The translations under genes and the position numbers were made by a program. From Chrysochromulina tobinii (lineage: Eukaryota > Haptophyta > Prymnesiales > Chrysochromulinaceae): a DNA stretch of 48,883 nt. The notes under the pieces are model-generated. The model did not search any database, was not told where the DNA came from, and saw nothing but the letters and a program-made list of their open reading frames with translations. Where the stretch lies: the NCBI GenBank assembly GCA_001275005.1, contig JWZX01003216.1, positions 1-48,883 on the forward strand, given 5' to 3'. Below, one piece after another: positions 27,301 to 37,013 of this stretch (position 1 is the first letter of the stretch; every line of letters begins with the position of its first letter).

Positions 27301-30300
27301 CACTCGTCGCGAAAGTAGAAGAGGGAGCCGTAGGCGCGCAGCTTGCCAAGCGCCTCGAGATAAAAGAGCACCGTAAAAGCCTCGAGCATGAGCTCGTACA
27401 CGTACGAGTCGGTCTGCTCCCGCGTCGGGTGCGGCGGCTCCGACTCGAGGCCCCAATAGTCGCACGCGAGCAGCATTGCGTTGGCCAGCAGGAGGATCGT
27501 GATGGCCAACGAAAAGTGCGGCGATGTGATCGAGCGGTAAAGCAGCTCGTCGACGAGGCCGACGCAGCCAGTCGTCTTCGGCTTGCGTGGCTTGCCCTTG
27601 CCCTTGAGGCCGCCCACTGACCTCATCGTCTCGACCCACAAGCGCTGGTCTTCGGTCATGGTGGCCGATCCGTCCTTTCGGGCCTTGATCTTGTTGAACT
27701 GGGCAACGACCACGCCTATGAAGAGCTGCATCGCGAAGAAGCAGCCAATGAACATCCACGCGACGAAGAAAATAGAAGATGCCGACATGTCGTTGCGCTT
27801 GCGCGGCCCGCCAGGCACCGAGGGCGAGTCCATGCTCCAAAACATGATCGCGTCCCAATCGTCTCCTGTCGAGAGCACGAAGAGCAAGAGCATCGCGTCG
27901 CCAAAGTTGTCGAACGAGCCAAACGACGGGTTCCGCCAGAGACGCTCCCCTACGAAGGCCTCGCCATCGTCGCCGCCGCCACCGCCCTTGAGCTCGCGCC
28001 GCCGACTCGTAGCCAGCTCCTCCGCAGGAGCCGTCGTCTGCAGCCGCCGGCCAATTGCGGTAAGCAACTGCTCCGGATGCGCGTGGATCAGCTCGAGGTC
28101 CCACGGGCGCTCCCGTTGCAGCGTACGCAGATAGGTCTGCAGCTCTTCAGCCGAGTGCAGCGTCTTCAACTCGGCCGCGAAGCTCGGCCGAGCGGCCAGC
28201 GCGGCTTCGAGCGAGGCAGCGGGCGGCGGCGGCGAGGTGGGCGGCGACGGCGACGACAGCGAGGGCGACGGCGATGGCGACGGCGACGGCGACGGCGGTG
28301 ACGGCGGCGGCGGCTGCAGCGGTGGCGGCGACGGCGTCGGCGATGGCGGCGGCGTCGGTGGCGTCGGCGGCGAGTGCGAGAGACGAGCCACGTGGCGATT
28401 GGGTGGTGGCGGCGGCGAGTGCAGCGGCGAGTGCAGCGGCCCGTGCAGCGGCCCGTGCAGCGAGGCAGACGCAAAAGCCAAGAGCGGCGGTGGCGGCGAC
28501 AGCCAAGCGTGGTCCAGGCCATGGACGTGGTGCTTTTGGCCGGGAGGTGCGCTCGGTGCACTCACGGCCACGCCGACGCACTCTGATGGAAGCTGGCGCG
28601 AGCGGTCGTTACACGAGCCAAAGGTGCCCATGAACAGTTGCATGCCCAGGATAGCAAAGACGAGTTGAAGGGCGAATAGGACCCCAAGGACGTTGATGAC
28701 GGACGGGAGAGACTCGAAAAGTGAGACGAGCACATTCCGCATGCCCGCATTGTGCGAGAGCAGCCGCAGCGGCCGGAGCACCCGGAGCGCGCGCAGCGAC
28801 TGCAGAAAGGCGAGCGCGGGCACCACCTCGGAGAGCAGCGCACCAAGTGAGATGAGAAGCACTGAGAAGTCGAGCACGTTCCACCCACTGTGCAGGTAGT
28901 CGTAGAAGCCATACGCGATCGACTTGAGGATCGCCTCGAGCAGGAAGACAGCCGTGAAGAGCACATTGGTGACGGCGAGCGCCTCGGCGAGCTGTGAGGC
29001 CTCGTCGAGCCGCGGCGTGTCGAATGCGAGCGTGGCCGAAGAAATAATGACGCTCGTCATCAGCAGCACCTGCACCGACGGGAGCTCGGTAATGTAATGC
29101 GCCGCCCGCCGCAGCGGATCGCTCGGTGGAAGGCACCCGAGGGCCATGTCATCCTTCTGATCAATGGGCGCATCGGGCGCGTCCTCCAAGTCCTTCTCCA
29201 TGGCCAAGACCCTCTTGCGCAACGCTCGCCATCCCTCGTCTGGCCTGTCCAAAAGCACGAGAGATAGTGATTTCTTCGCCTCCCAAGCTTCTGAGAGCGC
29301 CTTAAAAGCGACAGCGCCCAACTTGGCCCTTTGGAAAGATTGAAATTCCTTGTTGAAAGACTCCTCAGATTCCGACTTAGTATCCGAGCGTGAGAAACTT
29401 TCCGCTGCCGTTTCTGCCCCTTCCTCTTCTTGAAAGGCGTCGGCCTGCCCGTCGCCGTCCAAGTCCTTGGTGAAGAGCTCGAGCAGTACGGCGATCAGCA
29501 GGTTGACCAGGATGTACGTGCCGATACACGTGGCCGTGATGTAGTAGATGATGGCCGATGGACCTCCGACATTGAGACCGTCGAGCATGGGGGTGAACCA
29601 GACGCCGGTGGTGAGGACAAAGACGGAGAGGAGGGCGGGTCCGAAATAGTCGAAGTTATAGCGCGGCAAGGGCAGCAGCGGCGAGTCTCCGTAGCCGTGC
29701 TCCTCCGAGAACTGGCCGCCGAAGAGCTGCATGCCGAGCAGCGCGAAGATGGTGCAGATGAGGAACATGAGGAGTAGCACGTTCGACATCTGCGGGACCG
29801 CGTCGACGACCGTACTGATGATCTTGTACAGCCCCACCCACGAACGCATGAGGCGCAGCATACGTGCCACGCGCAGCATCCGTAAGATCCGCAGGAATGA
29901 CAGGTTCGTGCCCGAGTTTGCAAAGAGCGCCGTGAGCACGATCTCCACGATGGACATGATAACGATAGTGCCGTCGAGCTGGTTCCACCCGTCGCTCCAA
30001 TAGGCACGGCATCCCATCCCAAACACCTTGAGGCCCATCTCGATGATGAAGATCCATGTGATCCACTTGGCGGAACTCTCGAGCTGCGCAGCGTACGCGT
30101 CGCTCATTCCTTCGTACGGCACGCACATGAGCGCCATGTTGAGCACCACCAAGCCCAACGACGCGTGGCTCATGAGCGGGCCGTTCATCAGCACGGCGAG
30201 CGACGCACGTTGAGAGCCCGGCGCAGGCACGCAGTTGCACCACGGCCAGCAGCCGTCGTCGGCGTGCTCATCGTCGTTGTCGTCGTCGTCGTCGTCGGGC

Positions 30301-32410
30301 AACGTCGCCTTACCTGACCCCTTGCTAGCCTCACCAGCCTCGGCGCGCTCATCGTCGTCATCGTCGTCGTCATCGGGCAACATCACCTTGCCAGCATCCA
30401 TACATGCCGACGGGCTCAACGCCATGTACGCACGGTCCTTTTCTTCTTCTTCATTGTCGGGGTCGGGCCACGGGAATGGCTTCTGTTGCTCGAGATACGG
30501 CGGCGAGGGCGGCGGTGAGACGCCGAGCGCCGAGCTCGACTTCTTTGAAAGGATACGAGCCCATGCCGCCGTCTTGGACGAGGCGGCTGCGGGGATGCTG
30601 CTCGGAGATGGTGAGACGCCGAGCGCCGAGCTCGACTTCTTTGAAAGGATACGAGCCCATGCCGCCGTCTTGGACGAGGCGGCTGCGGGGATGCTGCTCG
30701 GAGATGGTGATTGCCGATCGCGCTGCGCACGCCGCGCTTCGCGAGCTGCCGCTGCACGCGCGGCCTGCTTGGCGATCGCATTCTCTCCAGCCTGCGCCTC
30801 GGTGAATTTCTGAAAGAGAACTGCGAGGAACAGGTTGACGATGAAGAAGCCCCCGAGCACGATGAGGAGCAAAAAGTACACAAGCACGAGCGGCTGGCCC
30901 GTGGTATTGAGCATCGCGTACATGGTGGGCGTCCAACCATCGAAGCTGATCGTTTGGAAGACTTGTATGCTCGCCCACCCAAAATTGTCAAAGTTGGTGG
31001 CGCCGTAGTTGATGTTGTCATCAAAGTAGCTGCATGTCTCCCCCGGCCGGGCACTCGATTTTTGGACTCGAGGGGATTGCAAAAGACCCCAGTGTCAAAG
31101 TCCCGCTGCTGCTGTGGGCTGATGCTCTCCTCCCTCGCGCTCGCATCCGCCACGTTTCCCTTCAGCAGCCGACCGATGGACTCCAGCTCGCGTTGCGCCT
31201 GCGACGCCGGCCCATCGTTCAGGCGGTGCACGAGCCGGTGCACGTTGGGGAGCGGAAGCATCTCGCGCAGTTCGGGGCGGCCAAGCGTCTCTTGAAAGCC
31301 AGGCCACGCGCACCGGTGGTGCAGCTCGCCCTTGAACTGCTCGATGCCAAAGATGCCGCAGACGGTTACGAGCAGCCCGAAGAGCAGTGTGACGTCGCTG
31401 AGCTTGGGCAAAGCCGCCAGGATCGAGTTGACAAGGACGGGCATGCCCGGCAGCCGCTTGAGCGCGCGTAGCGGGCGCAGCGCGCGCACCGAGCGCACCA
31501 CCGAGTAGTTGCCAACCGAAGGAAAGAGGATCGGAAGCCACGCGAGGCTCACGACTACAAAGTCGAGCTGGCACCATGCATCGTGCAGGTAGGCCCCGTC
31601 GTGGCCGACGAAGCCGTACGCGCAGATCTTGGCGAGCATCTCGAAGGTGAAGATTAACAGATACACCCACTCGCATACATCGATGAAGTGAGCTTTCGGA
31701 GTGCCCGGCGGGTCCAGCGGTGAATTCCAAGCCATGGTGACGCAGTTCGCCAAGATCGTGACCAAGATGAAGGCATCGAACGGCGCCCACTCGACGAGCT
31801 TGATGGCCCAGCGCCGCGGCGCGTGACCGACTTCGAGGAATCCGAAGGTCCTTGACGAGTAGACGCGACCGCTGGGCCCGATGACTTCAGTGCACGGCGG
31901 GACCTTGTCGAGGGCCTCGAGACCCTCCAGGTTGTAAAGATAGTCCTCTGGCTTCTCCTTCTCACGCTCGTGGGTCTTGATGCCTGCTGCGCGTGCTGCT
32001 GCATTCATGGGCACACCTGCTATTGGTCTGCCCGATAGTATACTATCAAAGGCGCGACTACGGAGGTACCAGAGCTGCCCACCTTCGATGTACTGGTGCT
32101 CTGGCGCTAGGTCGACTTCTGTCCCTTGAAAGTTCCACAGCTGGGGCTTGGCTGAGTGAGCCTCCTCCACGCCGCGGGCATTGCGCTTGATCAAGCGACG
32201 GTCGATCCGCTCTGTACCGCCCCGGAGAAGCGGTAATGGTGATGGTGGTCCTGACGTAGATGGCGGTGGAGGTGATGGCGGTGGAGGTGATGGCGGTGGA
32301 GGTGATGGCGGTGGTGATGGCCTCGACGCCCCGGTGAAGACGCTGGGGAGGCAGTTGATTTTCCCCTCGCTCAAGCACGCGTCGCTGCCGTCAGGGGCTG
32401 TGTCGACCAT
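24339..32410 (-). CDS. Four-domain voltage-gated cation channel alpha subunit (Cav/Nav-like), one apparent frameshift
   Basis: About 2,690 residues, no clear intron. ATG at 32410, stop at 24339. The frame changes at about residue 450 (T-run 31059-31063). Each of four repeats has S1-S6. S4 segments include VVRSVRALRPLRALKRL (I), FLRILRMLRVARMLRLMRS (II), LRALRVLRPLRLL (III) and a weaker one in IV. Selectivity-filter positions read SFDGW (I), TTGVW (II), TGDDW (III) and TSDGW (IV), i.e. D-G-D-D where Cav channels have E-E-E-E. Repeat III has a Pro-rich insert of about 150 residues before its pore. The C-tail begins with an EF-hand-like segment (LFSEIWANFDPDANQRI), as in Cav/Nav. Further on it has an Ala-rich coiled coil with a UVR-like motif (AMQAAAAREDFAEAAAFKQA). 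The N-terminus is Pro-rich. It conducts cations across a membrane, perhaps flagellar or plasma; the ion is not certain. Confidence 0.88.
30513..30704 (-). repeat. Perfect 96-nt tandem duplication inside the channel gene
   Basis: Two identical 96-nt copies encode a repeated 32-residue segment in the I-II linker (AAASSKTAAWARILSKKSSS in each). Identity at silent sites points to a recent event, or to an assembly duplicate. Confidence 0.9.
32258..32320 (-). repeat. Proline-coding 15-nt tandem repeat at channel N-terminus
   Basis: GGTGGAGGTGATGGC units, which on the minus strand code for PSPPP repeats. Confidence 0.85.
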
Positions 32411-33009
32411 GCGCTGCAGAGGGGCGCCTGTCGAATTCGATCACCAGCATTAGGTCCTCTCTCGAGAAGCGCCCCTCACGCCCAATTTTCTAAGGTCGAA
32501 CACTTTATTAATTGAACTTAATTAAAACAGTTAGCGCTCCGCGACGCGCTAACTCCCCCCAGCGCTCCGCGCGGGGCTCCGCAAAAAGTAATTTTCGGGG
32601 GAGCCGGGCCTCTAAGGATCTTAGGTTCTAGTTGCCACAACACCGATATTAAGCTGTCACTTTGACTTTGTGCGTTGCGACTGAAACTGGTGACAGGTCT
32701 GACACGAGGAGTGCGATTGCTGTACTGTAGCGTGGTTGTGTGGAGCCTATATGCGGCGTGAGCCAGCGGCAAACGCAGCAAAGTACAGTACCAGTAAGGG
32801 GTCAGAGTGAAGTACCTTCCCTCATCCACAATGGAGGTGTGTACTCATGTACATGCGCACGGTTTAGAACCCCGGGGTTCTGGGCCTCGCCGCCACTGTG
32901 CGCACATCTCAATCCTCAATCTACAGAACCCGTTACAGATAACCCCACAGTCCGACGGTGCGTCAGCACTATCGATACTGTACAGTACCGGTATCCACGA
33001 TCCGACGCC
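32411..33009. other. Divergent intergenic region between channel and FkbM gene
   Basis: No gene seen. It contains an AT-rich stretch (32509-32528) next to a perfect 8-bp hairpin at 32530-32553 (GTTAGCGC / GCGCTAAC). It probably holds both promoters. The methyltransferase frame is open from 32740 without an ATG before 33010. Confidence 0.5.
32530..32553. repeat. Perfect 8-bp hairpin near the channel promoter
   Basis: GTTAGCGC, 8-nt loop, GCGCTAAC, directly beside an A/T-rich stretch. Confidence 0.7.
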
Positions 33010-34230
33010 ATGCAGGTGCGGGATGACTTGCGCCACTGCGTGACCATGCATCCCTCCGGCTGCTTCAGCCGGCGCGAAGCCGACCGTCAGAATCAGAAGG
33101 CTCTGCGTAATCTGTCAGTGGCATTCACGAGGGACGGCATCAACTACTTTACCCTGGGCAAGGAGCTGGCTCAAGCTGGGCCGAAAGCCGTTGACCTGAC
33201 TTTCTCTTACAACATGACAACCGGCGAAGTATCACACGCTGAGTGGGTCGCCTGCGATTGCGATGCAGCCTCTCATTGCTACTCAAAGAGCAGATGCGAT
33301 GCCCTTGCACACTACGGCCGTGTTCCATCTGTACCAGAGTCCCTTGTGATGCCTGATATTGGCTATGGGCATGCGAGTAGTACGCGCAGCATGGTCCGTT
33401 TCATGGCAACGCAGGAGCCATTCATGCTCGACGCGTTTTTGAGAGTTTTTCGCGCAACCTGCGCAACTGCAGATGGTTTTTTTGTGGATTCGGGAGCGAA
33501 CGAGGGGATGTGGACGTTGCTCGCTGCTGCACTTGGCTGTAGTGCAATCGCCATCGAGCCGCAGCCACAGTGCCACAAAAGCATCGCGACGAGCTTGGAA
33601 GCGAACCACTTGTCTGCGCACATGCTGAACGCATTGCTGGCGCCCGATAATGTGACGGTCATGATTGATACCTCTAAGCCCTGCTTCGGTGGTTATCAAG
33701 GATTGAACGCGGAGCCCAAGACGCCGCCACGATCGCAATCGCTGGTCGCTGTTCACTCGATGCGCCTCGACCAGCTGCCGCAGCTCACGACGACAACCTC
33801 GCGAATTGAGCTTTGGCATGTGGACGTGGAGGGGGCGGAGGTGATGGTTTTGCGCTCTGCAGCGGGCCTCTTTGCGCGCAACAAGATTAAACGGGTCATG
33901 GTTGAGTTGGCCCATCACCACTGGTTCAAATATGGAATCGCCTCTATGGATGAAGGTTACGCTGAGCTGCGCACTATCTTTCACGGCTGGCACTGTGTCT
34001 GGGCATGCAACGGATCGCCCTTTCCATGGACCCCTCTCACACGCCGCGGGGTCTTGAGATGTGCAACGCCGTGGACAAACTGGAGTGACCTCGGCTGGGG
34101 TCTTTTTGACGTCTTCTGTGTTGCGCCGGGGGCTGAGAGTGAGACCTATCAAGGTGAGAGAAAGAGTGGATCACGGGCTCAGCGTCGTTCAGGACGTGGA
34201 CGAGGCACAGGCCGAGAGTTGTCCCGCTGA
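33010..34230 (+). CDS. FkbM-family SAM-dependent methyltransferase
   Basis: A single exon of 406 residues from the first in-frame ATG. The core shows the SAM-binding motif I, FVDSGANEGMWTLLAAALG, then AIAIEPQP (the acidic residue binding the ribose), and the family block HVDVEGAEVMVLRSA near the C-terminal half. FkbM proteins methylate hydroxyls on sugars, lipids or polyketides; the acceptor here is unknown. The first 100 residues are Cys-containing and not recognised. No obvious signal peptide or membrane anchor is seen. The last 25 residues are Arg/Ser/Gly-rich. Confidence 0.75.
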   Translation: MQVRDDLRHCVTMHPSGCFSRREADRQNQKALRNLSVAFTRDGINYFTLGKELAQAGPKAVDLTFSYNMTTGEVSHAEWVACDCDAASHCYSKSRCDALAHYGRVPSVPESLVMPDIGYGHASSTRSMVRFMATQEPFMLDAFLRVFRATCATADGFFVDSGANEGMWTLLAAALGCSAIAIEPQPQCHKSIATSLEANHLSAHMLNALLAPDNVTVMIDTSKPCFGGYQGLNAEPKTPPRSQSLVAVHSMRLDQLPQLTTTTSRIELWHVDVEGAEVMVLRSAAGLFARNKIKRVMVELAHHHWFKYGIASMDEGYAELRTIFHGWHCVWACNGSPFPWTPLTRRGVLRCATPWTNWSDLGWGLFDVFCVAPGAESETYQGERKSGSRAQRRSGRGRGTGRELSR

Positions 34231-34876
34231 GTGGTGAGTGTCTCTCGCGATACCGGGGTATCGTCTACTCTTATACGCGCGGTCCGTACGGGTTAGAAGT
34301 AGAACCCAACCGTGCCCTACCGGCGGACAGTATTTATGTGGTCCGTAGCCGCGCCGACGCGGCCCGGTCCGAGGTGCTGCGAGGAGGCAGCTGGCCGGGC
34401 AGGCAGCTGGCAGGGCGCCCACAGCGTCTCCCGGCTGTGCCGGTCCCCGCATCGTACTTGGCTTTGCGTTGTGCGATCCGCAGGAGACGAGATAGTAGGT
34501 AGTCTTAAGTCTATGCGTTATAGTGTCTATAATCACGTCAATCGGGCGAAAGAGTTACGTCGTGGTACAAAACTACAAATCCCTCCGGATCCTACGCTCC
34601 AGTCGAGCGCGATCCTGAGAGCTGAGTCGAACGGATTCGATGCGTGCGGTTACGATCCGACGAGAGGACGTGGCGCGAGTCGGTCAGTCGGACCGCAGCG
34701 CAGTCTGCTCCTCTCAATCCACGCCGAAGCATCGTCTGCACGGCGCAATTGGCACGGCGGTTTCTCACCTCTCTTCCCGACTCCGATCTCCTACCGATCT
34801 CCGTGTCTCTCTCCCATTTCCCACGCGCTGACAAGTGTGACGTGACCATTCTGCAGCCAAGTAGGGCGGTCGGGTC
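34231..34876. other. Intergenic region downstream of FkbM gene
   Basis: No gene or known motif seen. Towards its right edge it abuts the SECIS element of the minus-strand selenoprotein gene. Confidence 0.5.
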
Positions 34877-34947
34877 GGCAACGCTCTCAAGTCTACACGC
34901 CACACGCGTTGCTGCGTGCTTGCGGCGTTGGACTCTCATTCCGTGCC
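34877..34947 (-). promoter_or_regulatory. SECIS element, type II
   Basis: Read on the minus strand. Helix I: GGCACG (34947-34942) pairs with CG-T-TGCC (34883-34877, one bulged T). Non-Watson-Crick core: ATGA (34939-34936) faces GA (34888-34887). Helix II: GAGTC pairs with GACTT, then ACGCC with GGCGT, interrupted by a small 2x3 internal loop. The unpaired AA (34921-34920) follows 14 nt after ATGA. A short helix III closes it: GCACGC pairs with GCGTGT around loop AGCAAC. This has all parts of a eukaryotic form 2 SECIS, which recruits SBP2 to decode UGA as selenocysteine. It lies about 130-200 nt after the stop of the gene with in-frame UGA codons. Confidence 0.85.
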
Positions 34948-35030
34948 ATCTCCCCTTTCCCCAAGGCTCAAACGGTCGTCGTGCACTCGGCGCTCACAGC
35001 GCCACCACCCCTGTAGTTGATGCCATACGG

Positions 35031-35075
35031 AGATCACGCCAGATGACGCCAGATGACGCCAGATGACGCCAGATC
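35031..35075. repeat. 10-nt tandem repeat ATGACGCCAG
   Basis: Four copies (the first with one mismatch) just downstream of the selenoprotein stop codon, between it and the SECIS. Confidence 0.85.
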
Positions 35076-35079
35076 GTCT

Positions 35080-36601
35080 CTACAGCCCCTTCACCACAGC
35101 GGTTACATCAGCTGCACCGCCTGCGCGCCGAGCGCGAGCGAGAGGCGCTCCGCGTACGCAGCATCGTACGTAGCCGCATGGGCGCTCAAACTCGCGAAGC
35201 ATACGGTCGGCCAGCGCCACCGGCACACGCGCGTCGTCCGCAATGGCGCATGCATGCATCGCCTTTCGCAGGTCCGTGAGCATGCGTTTGTGGTCGTTGC
35301 GGTGGGATGCGCGGGCAGATGCCTCAGCCGAGAAGGCGCTCACGACGGCGCTCGCCCCGGCGCCGTGGCGGGCGGCCACCTCGGCGGCCTCCGCGGCGGC
35401 GGCCGCCTGGTACAAATGTGCATCCAACAAGGCCTCCTCCCGAGCAAAGTGGGCCTCATACGCTTTGAGAAGGAGCGCTGCGCTCGCTCCATCGCGCCGC
35501 GTGCGCAGCTGCTCGAGGGCGGCCTCGCACGCGGCGTGGTCGGCGTCCAGTGCAGCCACGAGCACCGAAGCCGTCGGCTGCAGAGGCGCGACCAGCACGT
35601 CGTCCTCGGCCGTCGGCGTCGTCGGCTCAGCCGCAGCCATCTCGTCCGCGGCCACCGTCTCGCGAGAACGTTTCACATTCTCCACGGGCGGCGGCGCACG
35701 GGACGACTTATGTCAACTGCCGCCGTCGAAGCAGCCCTCGGCCGACTCGTCCCCACAGTCCTTCGCCTTCGCCACCTCGCCGCAGCCGCCCGGACCGCAG
35801 CCGCCCCCTTGCGCCTTGCCCGCCGGCTCGCTGATCACCGTCAAGTTGTCCATTCGGATGCGAAGGGGCGTACCTGTGGGGAGGGCATGGCGCCGTGGTG
35901 AAGACTTGCATGCAAGCAGTGTCCACTATCAAGTTGTCCATTCGGATGCGAAGGGGCGTACCATCCGTGAGCCTGACCACGCAGCGCCCCTCGGGGTCGC
36001 CCTCGGGCCCCTGCACGCACACGCCGTACGTGCCGTTCAGGTCCGCACGGCTCTTCAGCCCGTGCAGCCTCACTGTCTCCCCGGCTGGGATGGTCGGCCC
36101 CGGCAGCGCCGGAGGCACGCCGCCGCTGCTCTTCTTGTCGATGAGGGCTGACAAAAGGGTCTCAACGTGCCCGAAGGCGGCCCGGGGGCCTACCTGCTGG
36201 TACGCCGTCGTCGCACGGCAGACGACCGAGTGCGACGAGTCCAGCACGATGAAGCCGTTGCAACCCAGCTGACCCCACGCCGGCACGTCATTGTCAGAGC
36301 CGATGTATGAGATGGTGCAATCCTTGAGCTTGAGCCGGGTCGCAAATGTCTCCGCGAGCCCGGGCCCGTCGCAGCTCACGAGCAGGAAGCTGGCCTTGCC
36401 CTTGAAGCGGCGCGCCCAATCGTCGCACTGCTCCGCGCAAGGCCAGCACCCCCCTCACCCGGTGAACAGGTGGAGGACGGCGGGCTGGTTGGGCGTGAGG
36501 ACCTCGGAGAGAGGCTTGCGCTCGCGCTTGGCGCGCGGCGAGGGGTAGTTGGAGACCAGGCTCACGTATGTCACGGGCGGTCGGACGACTGGCTGCGCCA
36601 T
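35080..36601 (-). CDS. Candidate selenoprotein: thioredoxin fold + KOW-like + Cys-rich linker + hemerythrin
   Basis: Two exons, 35962-36601 and 35080-35873, about 478 codons. After the ATG at 36601 a thioredoxin fold starts (PAVLHLFTG), then an in-frame TGA at 36455-36457 (residue 49), then GGCWPCAEQCDDW with a CWPC site and SFLLVSCDGPG. Next is a short KOW/Tudor-like piece (GETVRLHGLKSRADLNGTYG), a Cys-rich linker (GGGCGPGGCG) and a second in-frame TGA (35713-35715, residue 267). A hemerythrin domain follows, with HFAREEALLDAH and HRNDHKRML. Both UGAs probably encode Sec, given the SECIS downstream. A stray base in the G-run 35180-35182 seems to spoil the last turn: removing one C on the minus strand yields ERHAATYD, which supplies the final His/Asp ligands, and moves the stop to 35103. 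It is probably a cytosolic or organellar redox or oxygen/iron-sensing protein. Confidence 0.72.
35874..35961 (-). mobile_element. Selenoprotein gene intron: 33-nt exon duplication plus portable element
   Basis: The 88-nt intron opens with a 33-nt exact copy (35929-35961) of the start of exon 2 (35841-35873). It then carries the element (35890-35913, GCATGCAAGTCTTCACCACG variant), a pyrimidine tract and CACAG. Confidence 0.85.
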
Positions 36602-37013
36602 CGGCCGTGACGCACCGGCAGGGAGGGAGAGAAAGCGTCGTCGCAAAAACTAGGGTCCACCATGGGTGGACAGTCCCATGCCGGGTATGAATAGTGGTGT
36701 GAAATCCTTGTTTGGCCCAGCCACGACGAAAGTACAGCTTCCTTATGGAAACCTTACAACATCTGTGTTCACAGCTCCACACGGCGCGCGCGCACACACT
36801 CCACAACCACGCAACAACCAAGTGCAGCGCTGCCTGGTCGGTCGGCTGGGAGCTCTCAGTCTTTGCATGCACGTCCGTTACTGTACGCCATGGACGGTGC
36901 CCGCTGCCCTCCTATCAGTCGAAGCCGTGTGCACTGATGAAGGGAGCCATGTTGCCCCGCCACCCGGCATCATATCCTGCGGCGAGATTCAGCAGGAGAT
37001 CTTGCGGCAGTTC
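36602..37013. other. Intergenic region upstream of the selenoprotein gene
   Basis: No gene seen. It should hold the selenoprotein promoter and the 3' UTR of the first secreted paralog. Confidence 0.5.

Noticed and set aside
31010-31085. A mini-intron (14 or 50 nt) to explain the channel frame change
   Set aside because: The 14-nt option is too short to splice and the 50-nt one removes conserved-looking residues; a one-base homopolymer error is simpler. The 50-nt option is not fully excluded.
24357-31295. Several plus-strand frames of 100-300 codons across the channel gene
   Set aside because: All are antisense shadows of a strongly conserved four-domain channel.
32740-33009. N-terminal extension of the FkbM protein to 32740
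   Set aside because: That start is GTG; no ATG exists before 33010 and the extra sequence has no domain.
36425-36460. Splicing out TGA at 36455 as a 31-nt GTGAGG...GAGCAG intron
   Set aside because: The frame after removal is wrong and would destroy the thioredoxin CWPC region and everything downstream; 31 nt is also too short.
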